This document shows positions 1 through 10,945 of a stretch of 64,000 nucleotides of DNA, in pieces (position 1 is the stretch's first letter; each line of letters starts with the position of its first letter). The stretch spans positions 43,575,934 through 43,639,933 of the forward strand of contig OX104127.1 of assembly GCA_944470555.2 (NCBI GenBank). Direction: 5' to 3'. The DNA is from Heterobilharzia americana (lineage: Eukaryota; Platyhelminthes; Trematoda; Strigeidida; Schistosomatidae). A model generated the notes under the pieces. That model saw only the letters and a list, made by a program, of their open reading frames with translations, searched no databases and was not told where the DNA came from. The translations under genes were made by a program, and so were the position numbers.

Positions 1-28
1 TGTACCTGCCTCCTAGTGATTGATGTTG

Positions 29-175
29 TTCCCACCGGGATTCGGACTCGCCAGCGATCGCTTCAAACACCAGAGCGTTATCCACTACAAGAAGTGGCTG
101 TTGTGGCTCGGTGAAGTAGTGGATAACACTCTGGTGTTTGAAGCGATCGCTCTCGAGTCTGAATCCCTGTGGGAA
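29..175. repeat. Head-to-head SINE-like inverted repeat (hairpin)
   Basis: Two near-perfect 60-bp arms (29-88 and 116-175) are reverse complements around a 27-bp loop. Each carries a tRNA B-box-like string (GGGATTCGGACTCG in one arm, CGAGTCTGAATCCC in the other), as in tRNA-related SINEs. It lies directly upstream of the hammerhead-like motif, so I read it as two colliding ends of the same SM-alpha-type family. The pairing is seen directly; the family assignment is inference. Confidence 0.7.
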
Positions 176-195
176 TAATATCACTCACTGGTAGC

Positions 196-262
196 TGGCA
201 GGTACATCCAGCTGGCGAGTCCCAAATCGGACGAAATGTACATCGTGGATTCCACTGCTAGC
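196..262 (+). ncRNA. Degenerate SM-alpha-type hammerhead ribozyme motif
   Basis: Stem II with its loop (GTCCCAAATCGGAC), the downstream GAAA box and the GGATTCCACTGCTA segment occur in the order and spacing of schistosome SM-alpha hammerheads. The first core box, normally CTGATGA, reads CTGGCGA, so an important core adenine is changed and self-cleavage is probably weak or lost. It appears to be a fossil SINE-like copy. Confidence 0.7.
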
Positions 263-1030
263 CACGATCCATCATTAATATAATTACAACGCAGGCAATA
301 TAGAGGCATCCGCTCAAGAGCCCCCACATGCAAATAGAGACCGATCAATTTGGTCCAATCAACCATGGTATGGTATAAAAACAATTATACTAACAGTGTT
401 TTAAGGTTTACATCAGCTGATGATATATTTATAATGAAAAAAGTTATATAATGGATTCAATATAACGTTCATCATCCATGTAGTCATGCTCATGTTTCCA
501 ACCATTTTAATTACTATGAGACTAGTTGCTCTCTTTGTGTAACCATACCGATACCGAGTGTTGATGAGCGAACAGATCGATTCAGCAATTACTGTTCTTT
601 AAACTGTTAACGTTCAAACTTCTTCAAGCAATAAAATTAACAAACTATTTTTCTATGTTGTCCTAGGTATCAGTTCTATGTTTAATGCAAAGTATGAAGC
701 TAACTGAAAATAAAACTTTGGTTAAGCAATACATTGTGAAAGATAGTTTGTTAAAGGAAATCACAAAACTTCTATTAAACATTCTCTCTGAACATTCGTA
801 AATAATAATATCTTTGCATTAATGTAATCTAAATTATCATTATAAACATAAATGTGATGATTATTTCAATCGTTCTTGTTTAACTTTATAACATTCCCCT
901 TCATTTAAATAAATAAGTTAAAAAGAAATATGCCGTTTGTTCATCGATTTTTCATGATTATTATAAATATTATTATTTTCTCCCTTGGTTTCCTATTGGA
1001 ATATAGGGCTTCAGTATCACACCTCCATTA
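263..1030. other. No gene recognised
   Basis: AT-rich sequence without a long frame, a recognisable domain or strong internal repeats. It follows the SINE-like block and ends where CT-rich remnants of a non-LTR element begin. Confidence 0.5.
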
Positions 1031-2020
1031 CACTCTCTTCCCTCCAATATCCTCAAACAAGCTCCACCAATAACCACAAGCTTTCATTTCTCACTCACAT
1101 CATCTCCTCCATCTCACAATCTACTCACATGCCAAACTACTAGTCGTTTCCCCTTCGCATTCCACTCGACGGCCTCACACCTGATGTCCCATATCCCACT
1201 TCTCAGTGTATGCTCAATACAATCCATCTACACTTCCCTCCTCTGCATATCTCTTGGCTCATATCTTCTTCGTAGGTTCATTCCCAGAGTCAGTTCCATG
1301 TAGCTTATTCTCATCATTCTAACCATCTCATCTACATCTTCAGTATGAAGCCAGTGTAGGTGGTAGCTGTTGATCATGCATGTCTGTAGTGTGTTGGAAG
1401 TGAATTTCGTGACACGTCAAGTCTCTCAAGCATCACATCGAAGCATTGACTTCACCGGCATCAGTGTTGAGAATCTGGATGTTGTTCACGCTTTATGCTG
1501 AGTTCAGTGCAGTGCAGTGCACTAGATCTCCACTCTGATTATTTCACAATAATTCAGGAAGGCGTGTCTTGCTGTTTTTCCGATCCTGACCACTTTGACA
1601 TCCTTATTTGTGTCTGTGCCTCCACCTGTAGTTGAAACGATGCTGCCTTGTAAGGTAGGTGGGTGGGTGGGTGGGTGAGTGAGTGAAGGAGACTACTTGA
1701 TTTGGCTTTCTACCGTCAGCGGTGATTCATGCCTCTTGTCGTTCATGCTCTTCTTGCTTGAGTATCTTCATCACCTCCATCTTCTCTACATTCACTTGAA
1801 GTAGCATCTTCGCTGCCCTGCCCTCCCTGCCCTTCCCTGCCTCACCTCACCTCACCTCATCTCACCTCACCTCACTTCATCTCTTCTGTCAACTTGTTAT
1901 TTTTTAACTGTACATCTTCGATTTTGTGCCACAAGACATTAGACGTGAATCATCATCATCATTGACGAAGTCCACATCTTCTTCTGAGGTCTTTTCATTG
2001 GTGTAGCTAGCCAACGTATG
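1030..2020 (-). pseudogene. Decayed non-LTR retrotransposon reverse transcriptase (3' half)
   Basis: Read on the minus strand, broken frames give the usual end of a LINE reverse transcriptase in order: a DVDFVNDDDD stretch near 1980-1950, where an ADD-type motif would be expected; LQVNVEKMEVMK near 1800; TADGRK followed by GSIVSTTGGGTDT near 1720-1610; VRIGKTARHAF near 1590; and a tail with MDCIEHTLRS near 1230. Stops and frameshifts interrupt it throughout. GGGT/GAGT and CTCAC simple repeats around 1655-1690 and 1840-1880 have expanded inside it. The schistosome LINE family cannot be named by eye. Confidence 0.55.
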
Positions 2021-3111
2021 CCCATCTTCTCACATCTCCTCACAGTTGTCTCTTGCATGATGTATTCGAGGAGAATCATGAAGATCACTGTTGATAGTAG
2101 TTGGTAGTCTTGTCTTCCTCCTTCTTGTCTTCACTTCTTAGGTGTCAGTGAGCTCAGGCTTCCGTTGTGGATCAGGTGGCATGTTGCGTCTTCATATAGT
2201 TGTTGAATGAGGTGACTAGTAAACGGTAATACAATTATTTACTGGTATTTTAATGGTTCTAACCGAAGAACAAGCGTTGGCTGTCAAAATGCCTATCATT
2301 AAAGTAACCGATCAAAAAACACTGCGACAACAATTCATAAGTGAGGAAACACTTGAAAATAATTCGGCTTTTGGTGAACAAAGTGCTTTGCATTAGTCAT
2401 CAAGTGAAACTCCCTTGAATATTTCAAATGTCATCAAAGATAACTTACGGTAGTTGTTGTACAACATTCAGTCCCAAGAAATTACTTTCTGTCTTCTTCT
2501 TCGTCAATAATAGTTGCAAATCATATGCATTTAACAACCACTTCTCCTCTTAAGGTTGTGTAATCGACATATACGTTAATAATTTCAAGTGTTAGAATTA
2601 TGCTTCCCACAAGTATAAAGCGGCTATGAGTCAATGCTCAAAGTTTTACATGAAAAGAAGACATATCAACCGAAAACAGGAAGAACCATATGATTATTAT
2701 TAGTTGTAAGACACCCTAGCAGTTTGAGGTATTCAAACTCAATTAGCAACTAAAACATTTAGTTGACTAAAGCTAGCAGATTACATGACATAAGTGAAAA
2801 GAGATGAAAAAGGTCACAATAAATATAAAAGTATCTTAGAGTTATCATGAAACAAATCCATATCAACTTATGACCATTGAATAGTATAGTATCTCCAACG
2901 TATGTCGTAAAGAGGCGAAATTCATCATTACCAAAAACTGCATCTACCGAATGTTGAAAATAAAACCTTCATCAAAATGGAAAATCAAAGATTCTATTGC
3001 TACAGAATTTCCATTTCCCCCCTGCAGCACAACATAGTCACTTGGCTCAGGCCATAGAAGAGAGTGATGTCAAACGCATGAGTGATTTCTCAGGTTGCTA
3101 AGTAGATGTTA
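2021..3111. other. No gene recognised
   Basis: AT-rich stretch with no coding region, domain or repeat that I can support. A pyrimidine tract with a CAG acceptor-like site near 3020 is the only splice-like signal noticed. Confidence 0.4.
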
Positions 3112-3372
3112 TACGAAATGGATTATGAAGAATGATAGGCAACAAAGTTTCCAATTTATATTCACTTTTCAAAAAAGTGGCAATAAACAGCATTGGCGCA
3201 GCTAATTAGCTCAATTCACATCCCTGACATCACTGCAAACAACAACAGACTACCGAAACTGGCAGTCTGAAAAGAAATCAATGTGCACATACTTTGAAAC
3301 ATAAAGTGTGAGAAACTGATGGAAGGATGGGGATCTGGTAAATTATGTGCATCTCACTGAGAAACGATAGAT
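3112..3372 (-). repeat. Fragment of the 8.9-kb array unit
   Basis: About 260 bp matches the reverse complement of about 23370-23630 in the array (and plus-strand 59075-59335), including the AATAAA-like hexamer after an AAAAAAGTGGC string. Base differences (GAATGATAGG against GAACGACAGG) make it older than the array copies. It ends abruptly at the chimeric retroelement piece at 3374. Confidence 0.85.
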
Positions 3373-3373
3373 C

Positions 3374-4822
3374 ACCCAGTGTAGCTTTGAATCATCGACA
3401 CTCTATGCACTTTCTTATCACCCGTTTAACCGCACTGATCCCCTTAATTATCAAATAGTTTCTTCGTTGAGTGGCCAGGACTTGCGAAGTACCTGTGTGT
3501 CCTTCTACGATATTATAATGCCTTATGATCAGCTCAGTCACGAAGTGATGTCTGGGGAGGATAACCGGATGCTTAAAAGTGAGTGGATAGTCGGAATAGT
3601 TCAACCTCCCACCGACTCAGACCAATCCGTCCATAAGTATAGGTGACAACCTCACCTTGCAACTCACCTTCTTCAGTCTCACAACTACCCTCTCCTCGGA
3701 GTTCCTTTATTAATTCTCCATACACCTCCTGTTGTACCATACATAATACTTTATGTTTAACAGCTTCCAGTTCATCGGCTGTTAGATAGCCAACATTCAA
3801 TGACACACCTTGGCGACGCGAATACATAACAGACATGTAGACCACATATCTCTTAAGCCATGCCACAGCTTTAATCAGCCTCACCCAGTCCGAATGATAC
3901 GCCAAAATCGGATCAACAGTGGGCTGAGCAACGTTTGTGTTTGTTCGGACCGACCTCTTCAATTCGACATTTTTCGGTGGTTCCTTCCAGCAGAGGTCTG
4001 TGGTACTTGAAAATTGTCGGGTTCCCAGAAAAGAGGGGCCCTGAATCCGAGATGCTAAATCACACGCTCTCCATATACCTCTTGATGTCCAATCTGCAGG
4101 ATTCTCTTCATATTTAATGCACCCATACTGATTTGAGGATGAATACTGGTGAATAATGGCTAGACGGTTGGCTAGAAACCTACTGTCTCTCTTCGAGGCA
4201 GAGGTAAAATGACTTGAATAACGGGATGTCTTTACTCCACTGTCCCCTTCTTCTTTTACGGCTGCTCCAATCATCATCATGAAGAAAGCTGATGGCTTCA
4301 TCTGACTATCTGCTGTCTTCTCGACAGGTTTAAATGCTGCTATTCCAGATGATTTATTTACCACTGCAAATGGAGGAAAATATTCCGGAGAAATCGATCT
4401 GGCGGACGCATACTTACAAGTCGAAGTTTTTCCAGAATGTCGTGAACTACTAACCATCAATACCTATTGAGGTCTTTCCCAGTACAATCGTCTGCCATTC
4501 GGCATTAAGACTACCCCGGCTATTTTTCAACAGATCACCGATACTATGCTGATAGGTGTATGTATCTCAGGTGTTGCAGAATACCTCGACGACGTCATAA
4601 TAGTTGCAATCTGTACAGCGGAATCGACGAACCGAATGCCGTTGGTCCTACAGCCAATCGAAGACAACGACCCTCGACTCAGAAAGAAGAAATGTCAATT
4701 ATTTCTAAAGTCAGTAAAATATTTAAGTTTCATGTTTGGTGCATATTGTAGACGTTTGGATGCTGAAAATATTCGAGCTATACTGCAAATGCCCACTGCA
4801 ACACATTTCGCAACTCAGGATG
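3374..4822. mobile_element. Truncated copy of chimeric BEL/Pao-gypsy retroelement
   Basis: Matches 52415-53861 of the P2 right arm almost base for base. The minus strand (about 4250 to 3392) encodes a BEL/Pao pol fragment with an NPADWTSRG motif and an H2C2 zinc-binding domain (HPVILPRHH...HTGTSQVL...CIECR). The plus strand from about 4255 encodes a gypsy reverse-transcriptase start (GEIDLADAYLQ, then YLDD). The same in-frame TGA after LLTINTY and the same junction are shared with the P2 copies, so this is a segmental duplicate and not a fresh insertion. Both ends are cut off abruptly. Confidence 0.85.
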
Positions 4823-5280
4823 TTACACGTCAAATCAGCCTCAATTCCTTTTGCATAGGTTTAGCGACTCCACAAGTCTTCACCTTACGCTAATATATTC
4901 ACAGACTGACCTCCATGCAGTATTCAAAATTCTACTGTATTCAATGTTCTAAATATTACGTTTCGCACACAATTGAGAAGAAGCAGAGTGATTCGACGGA
5001 TCAATTTAATTTTGCTGAAATGATAATCCTTAACACTTATCAGCTTCAAAATGAGATGTGAAATATCTCACTTATTCGCAAACGAATTTGGTTGTAGAAA
5101 ATACCCGAATTCCTGTCTAAATTCAAATGCAGCAAGATGGAGAACAATATCTTGATGCATGTAAATATAATCACTCATGTTCCCAATCATCATCCGCAAA
5201 TGCAGTACTCGATGCAAACGACTTGAGAAAACACCGTAATTTCTTTCAGACTTAGCTTATTCCCGAAACGTAATGAAACG
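4823..5280. other. No gene recognised
   Basis: AT-rich linker between the truncated retroelement copy and the outer edge of palindrome P1. No frame, domain or repeat could be supported. Confidence 0.4.
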
Positions 5281-5931
5281 TGCATCCGGTTGCAGGTGTG
5301 CAGTTTGAATGACTTAATTGAAACGAGGTTGACTCGATTAGTTATATCTACAGATAGTCTTGAAAGACTTTCAAATCACCTACATAGTAATTTAGGACTA
5401 CACAGATCCTTGTGACTAAACCAATGAGATTATTCCCTGGGCTCAATCACAGGCTCTATGTAGTATCTGATCTGAGCATTTCGTTCGATTGTTCCAAAGT
5501 ATCTGGTGTGGTGGAGAACCGTATATTGGTCAGTATGAATGAAGAAGAAATGTAGAAGAGTCACGAGGATTGCTAGCCGTGCACCTGATTGGAGTGTCCG
5601 GAAACACGGAACCAATATCACTGTGGCAAATGTCCTGACCAATTCACTGCTATGTCATCTAAATAGCACTGTCACAGTGTGATCAAATCTCCAGTAAACA
5701 AGCATGAAGACAGACTCCATTCTAATCGTTTATCACTCAGATCCACCACATTCCATTCTGTCTCAACAACACACGTGATGAGCATCACACACACTCATTC
5801 CATCCTCATCTACACACCAACAACATTCAATATCAACACACAACAAATTACTGACACATCCTCACCATCACATATATTACAACCGACAGAAAACAATGAC
5901 AACACACTTCTCTATCAATTCAAATACTTTG

Positions 5932-5937
5932 TTTATT
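5932..5937 (-). terminator. Polyadenylation signal, family 1 copy 1
   Basis: AATAAA on the minus strand about 115 bp after the stop codon, conserved in the three other copies and in the truncated 3' fragments at 40305-40590 and 51001-51286. Confidence 0.6.
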
Positions 5938-6053
5938 AGGCAAGCAAAGTTACAGCACTCATCAATATCGTCTGTGTGATTGTGCTCCAGAAATGTTGGA
6001 TTACACGTGCACTCAATGTGAACGCCTGTATTGTCCAACTGATTCACTCGTCA

Positions 6054-7080
6054 TCAACAACTGCTTTTGTCACCCTCATTCTGTCTCCTCTTCTTCACAA
6101 TTTTCGCATTCGCATTCACATTCGCATTGGCATTGGCTTTGTCATTGGCAGTCACCTTCTTACCTCCATTCCTGTTGTTGCCATTGTCATCACAGAATGG
6201 TGCACCTTCCGGACAATCATCGTTCAGGACTCGCGTATACTCCACAATCTCTACAGAGAGGGAAATACACAGCATATGAAAGTGAACAGTATGAAGAGTC
6301 AACATGTTTGATTCACTAATGAGAGTGAGAAATGTTTAAACACCAGACTCAGACTCAGAGTCAGCGTCAGAGGGCGAGATAGACATAGAGATAGAGATAG
6401 AGAGAGAGACTGAGTGAGTGAGTGAGTGATTGTGTGCATCGCGAATTGACAGGACAACTTAACATGCTTTATGGTGCAACACTTTGAAAGGAGCATCAAG
6501 ATGACCAGAGTAATTACACATGTCAAGCATATCTGCATGAGATTCGTGAGTTGAGTGGATAAGCTGCGAAGTATCTCGACATCTTCGTATACAAATGATT
6601 GCAGCACATTTGAAATATTCACTTGTATGCATTATCATATTTGCATGAATGCACCAACTTTCATAGTGCAGTTGCAGTTTCACTTAATTAATAATAAATG
6701 TCTCCAATCGAACGAGATATACGATCTCTCTCTCTCTCTCTCTATCAAAAATCGTTGCATGTATTTATATAGAGAAAAAGGACAGTATAGATATACGGAC
6801 ATTTTTTATATAGATATGCATACATGTTGATCTCGAAAGTAAATGATCAGAGTGGTCGTCATTCCGCTAACGATTATCAATTGCTTTTCAAAATATCCAC
6901 CTAACAACACAACTCACATCAGCATAAAATTCCAACAAATCAGAAACTCACTCATTCCCCTTCTCAACCGACATATACACACACACAAGACTTTCAAGCG
7001 ACATACTCACCTTCATAATCATCTGATATGACACCAGTGATGAACATCACAGACAACAGTGTGAACAGCATCAATTTCAT
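6054..7080 (-). CDS. Secreted Asn/Ala-rich MEG-like protein, family 1 copy 1
   Basis: Predicted coding exons on the minus strand are 7080-7011 (70 nt) and 6250-6054 (197 nt), joined by a phase-1 intron. Exon 1 encodes MKLMLFTLLSVMFITGVIS, a classic signal peptide, then DDYE. Exon 2 encodes an acidic stretch with two cysteines (DDCPEGAPFCDDNG), an Asn/Ala repeat (KANANANVNANA), a basic KIVKKRRQ segment and a C-terminal SSC; total 88 residues. The ATG was chosen because it follows a CTTCAG acceptor by two bases. A 5' UTR exon ends near 7228 with a consensus donor. The layout resembles schistosome micro-exon genes; I cannot assign it to a named family (MEG-2 or MEG-3 are only guesses). Predicted to be identical to copy 2 in the opposite arm. 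Confidence 0.72.
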
Positions 7081-7102
7081 TGCTGAAGGTGAAGAGATCA
7101 TT

Positions 7103-7168
7103 GTCAGTCAGTTAGTCAGTCAGTCAGTCAGTCGGTCGGTCGGTCGGTCGGTCGGTCAGTCGGTCAGT
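7103..7168. repeat. GTCA/GTCG tetranucleotide tract at intron 1 acceptor
   Basis: Variable tetranucleotide repeat just upstream of the exon that carries the start codon. It is about 66 bp here, 73 bp in the other P1 arm (10852-10924), and only about 25 bp in both P2 arms. Confidence 0.9.
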
Positions 7169-7303
7169 GAGTCAGACGTTTACAATATGCACCTGTAACA
7201 CGAACAATAGACAGAGCAACCACTCACCTGCTCAGATCTACTTCAACACACCAGAAGCAAACTGAAATGCTGATATTACACACATCCTTCTCAACTGTCT
7301 CTC

Positions 7304-7311
7304 TTTATATA
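7304..7311 (-). promoter_or_regulatory. TATA box of family 1 copy 1
   Basis: TATATAAA on the minus strand, about 25-30 bp upstream of a short predicted 5' UTR exon whose donor lies at 7227. All four gene copies keep it. A CAG/CAA trinucleotide run sits about 130 bp further upstream. Confidence 0.6.
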
Positions 7312-8187
7312 CTCACAGAATCGAAACACGTTGACACCTCAATTGACAGGAAGCATGATGAGTACCGCTGCCATCACAAATGTCATCACCCATGCCAAAT
7401 TCACAATCACAACCACAATCATCACCATCGCGAATGGCAGCAGCAGCAGCAGCAGCAACAACAACAACAACAATAACGATGACAACGAGAAAAATGACAA
7501 GAGTGTGGTGGAGAGCAGGTGATTGTAATATTCGAATTTCACTGTGTGACACACTTTCTTTCATTTGACAGTAAAATCACACTTCGTGTCAATTCGTCTG
7601 TCTGTGTGCACTGTCGACATGGTTGACTGTTTGCTGACATACACAAATTCAGGACAAGCGTCTGACCGATACTCAACTCAGTCAACTTATCACATTTCAA
7701 AATGCGACAATCAAACAATGCGATGTGTGATGACAAATCTGATGACGTGGAGAAATCACGAGATATCATGACTACCCTTCGTCGACTGTGATGTCATTGA
7801 CTCGTCGTCGACACAATACATTGTTGACTCGAGTAAGCAGGTGGGGTGTATGAATTGTGAACATGTGATGTGTTCAGCCTATGTGATGCATTCAGACATG
7901 TAGGATTGAGACAATTGACTTCCTGTTGTATGTGTATAGCATACTGCGTACTATGGGAGGACTGCCAGTCAGAAGTAATTGAGGGGAATGCAGACTGCAT
8001 GTGTTATCCTACATTCCCATTGAATGCGACTGTTCACGACAACTCCTTCAGTGTATCTAGACATTGTGCATAGCCACAGTAAAACTGACCGGACATTCTG
8101 ATTAATCAAGTGGATGTCTGTTTGAAATGACATGGATGAATGGATGAGTGTCAGATATGGTGGGGTGAATGGGGCCGCAAACACATG

Positions 8188-9831
8188 CCTCATAAGGAAT
8201 CAAATACACGCTTGCACGTTCACATGTTCTCATCAGCAGAATGCATTCGTGAAAACTCGTATCTCAAGTTTGACGAAATCTTACTCATTGGCCTCTACTC
8301 TTCATTACTTTCCGACTGATTGCATTGTCTAGAATGACCATGACGGCTCCACGAATAAATCATTCAGCTCAGAGGAAGCAACAGTTGGAAAATCATCTCA
8401 ATAAATCAGCAATATTCTCTGTCATCTTGGAAGCTGTATAACCACTTTGCACTGGTATTTTCTGTCATATCCCCCCCCTGCACCTCTAACGCCTCTTGTT
8501 GACAGTGGGCTTCTTCAGCTTCTTGTCTTCCGTTCTGTCTGTTGATTTCAACTCTGTGGATTAGGGTCTCAAACAATGCCTTTTTCTGGTTGGTGAGACA
8601 GAAGCTATTAATATTCTTGGTTGTATTGTGACCTCTGAACTGGATTGTTTAGTTGTGGGGCTTTCGTCGTCTTGCTGGATGACATCATCAGCACTAACTT
8701 CTTCCTCTTTGGATTTCCAGTATTAATATTCACCTGTTCATCCGGTGAATGGACATCCGATTCACTCATCCAGAATCATCGCTCTACAAAGCCTGGCTAT
8801 CTTGATGTGGATAACAGGGAGGATATTTCACATGACGCTGCATAGTCAGTCATATCGTGTTCTCACATTCCATTGAATTGGAGTTGTAATTCCACTTAAC
8901 AACGTCTGATTTCTCACACCGAAATCCGTGTTACACATATTGATGATGTGTGAAAGTAATGAAAGCAACTGATTATTAAGTGTATGCGGTTCTCCAGAAA
9001 TCGAATTCCTCTGCATCCTTTTCTGGCCCAAAGACCCCTGGTTCTTCCTCTCCTGTTCGTCATCCCGCCAGCCCATACAATACTAGAAGAAATACGAAGA
9101 AGAACCCACCATCCCCCTGCTGACATTGTGGCATATGGCATTTCGTTAAATCTCGTCCTTATAAGCAGAATAAAGGCAGAGATTGTAATACTGTGGGTCA
9201 CAGGGACGGATTTTGAAAGCAGCCCCCATCACACACAAAAACAGGCAGGTCATAACCCAGTCACCGTCAAAATCGATGTCTCGATCAGTCGGTAAATCTC
9301 TTAGTCCTACTGCTGCTTTTCAAGCACATGCACCAGCACCGTCCAGATAAATAACCATTCGGCACGACTACAAATCGACGCAGCCTCCGATATAACGATT
9401 ATTTCCAGGAAGCTATGGTGGAAGCCTGGTCGACCTCCTACCCAGAAGATGTACGGATCGAAAGCGGTCCCCAACAGTTCGGTCCGATCTGGATTCCAAA
9501 AAACAAAACAACAAGATCAATAACAATGTTTTATACAAAACTCGGGCATCACAACAAGTATATAACAAGGAAAACCAGATATGACACGATAGCAATAAGA
9601 TAAATAGCCAGAATGATGGGTGGTATCATATGTGACACGCTGAACACCCAGTGAAATAGGAAGAGCCATATTACGTGCATTCAGTGAACACTAATGTATG
9701 CATGATATAACTATCCACAAGTGGAAATCATGCAAAACCTTCACGAAACTCATGCCAGGAAACCAACCACAACGTGCCCAGTTACCTTTCACTCCACACA
9801 ACAATAACTGCACCATCATTCGGCACAATTT
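8188..9831. repeat. Palindrome P1 spacer with gypsy pol-tail/LTR remnant
   Basis: 1644-bp non-palindromic spacer. It is present in P2 at 44966-46608 in reverse orientation. Positions 9413-9500 are a diverged match to the pol C-terminal tail found at 55700-55790 (TSYPEDVRIESGPQQF against SLYPQDMRIRSGLKQF). They are followed by an inverted LTR start (CAATGTTTTATACAAAACTC) near 9524-9545. The rest, including several 60-100-codon frames, has no feature I can recognise. Confidence 0.8.
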
Positions 9832-10706
9832 CACGTGTTTGCGGCCCCATTCACCCCACCATATCTGACACTCATCCATTCATCCATGTCATTTCAAACA
9901 GACATCCACTTGATTAATCAGAATGTCCGGTCAGTTTTACTGTGGCTATGCACAATGTCTAGATACACTGAAGGAGTTGTCGTGAACAGTCGCATTCAAT
10001 GGGAATGTAGGATAACACATGCAGTCTGCATTCCCCTCAATTACTTCTGACTGGCAGTCCTCCCATAGTACGCAGTATGCTATACACATACAACAGGAAG
10101 TCAATTGTCTCAATCCTACATGTCTGAATGCATCACATAGGCTGAACACATCACATGTTCACAATTCATACACCCCACCTGCTTACTCGAGTCAACAATG
10201 TATTGTGTCGACGACGAGTCAATGACATCACAGTCGACGAAGGGTAGTCATGATATCTCGTGATTTCTCCACGTCATCAGATTTGTCATCACACATCGCA
10301 TTGTTTGATTGTCGCATTTTGAAATGTGATAAGTTGACTGAGTTGAGTATCGGTCAGACGCTTGTCCTGAATTTGTGTATGTCAGCAAACAGTCAACCAT
10401 GTCGACAGTGCACACAGACAGACGAATTGACACGAGTGTGATTTTACTGTCAAATGAAAGAAAGTGTGTCACACAGTGAAATTCGAATATTACAATCACC
10501 TGCTCTCCACCACACTCTTGTCATTTTTCTCGTTGTCATCGTTATTGTTGTTGTTGTTGTTGCTGCTGCTGCTGCTGCTGCCATTCGCGATGGTGATGAT
10601 TGTGGTTGTGATTGTGAATTTGGCATGGGTGATGACATTTGTGATGGCAGCGGTACTCATCATGCTTCCTGTCAATTGAGGTGTCAACGTGTTTCGATTC
10701 TGTGAG

Positions 10707-10714
10707 TATATAAA
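10707..10714 (+). promoter_or_regulatory. TATA box of family 1 copy 2
   Basis: TATATAAA about 30 bp before a predicted 5' UTR exon (about 10740-10790) that ends in the consensus donor GAGCAG/GTGAGTGG. Transcription therefore probably starts near 10740. Confidence 0.6.
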
Positions 10715-10851
10715 GAGAGACAGTTGAGAAGGATGTGTGTAATATCAGCATTTCAGTTTGCTTCTGGTGTGTTGAAGTAGATCTGAGCAGGTGAGTGGTT
10801 GCTCTGTCTATTGTTCGTGTTACAGGTGCATATTGTAAACGTCTGACTCAC

Positions 10852-10924
10852 TGACCGACTGACCGACCGACCGACCGACCGACCGACCGACCGACTGACT
10901 GACTGACTGACTAACTGACTGACA
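10852..10924. repeat. GACC/GACT tetranucleotide tract before exon 2
   Basis: About 73 bp of GACC and GACT units lie 20 bp upstream of the acceptor of the signal-peptide exon, inside the predicted first intron. The length differs from the opposite arm by two units. Confidence 0.9.
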
Positions 10925-10945
10925 ATGATCTCTTCACCTTCAGCA

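Larger units (their letters stand above)
5281..8187 (+). repeat. Palindrome P1, left arm
   Basis: Reverse complement of 9832-12745. Paired positions sum to 18026 in the outer part and 18018-18019 in the inner part. The step is an 8-bp (two-unit) difference in a GTCA/GTCG tetranucleotide tract. The outer 5395-5660 segment, also in the other arm, is a diverged copy of a repeat seen again at 41820-41990. The arm carries one copy of gene family 1 on the minus strand. Confidence 0.97.

Noticed and set aside
1840..1880. CTCAC repeats as a CRISPR-like or telomere-like array
   Set aside because: Simple-sequence expansion inside a decayed LINE, without regular spacers or a telomere motif.
3573..4460. 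295-codon frame read as one protein
   Set aside because: The N-terminal third is antisense to the gypsy reverse transcriptase. Only the rest is a genuine BEL/Pao pol fragment.
7438..7475. Poly-Gln, poly-Ser, poly-Asn and poly-Leu frames around the CAG/CAA run
   Set aside because: All frames of a trinucleotide repeat stay open by chance. The run lies upstream of the family 1 TATA box.
8984..9295. 103-codon frame in the P1 spacer
   Set aside because: No domain or gene signals. A possible antisense gag zinc-knuckle reading was considered but the cysteine spacing does not fit.
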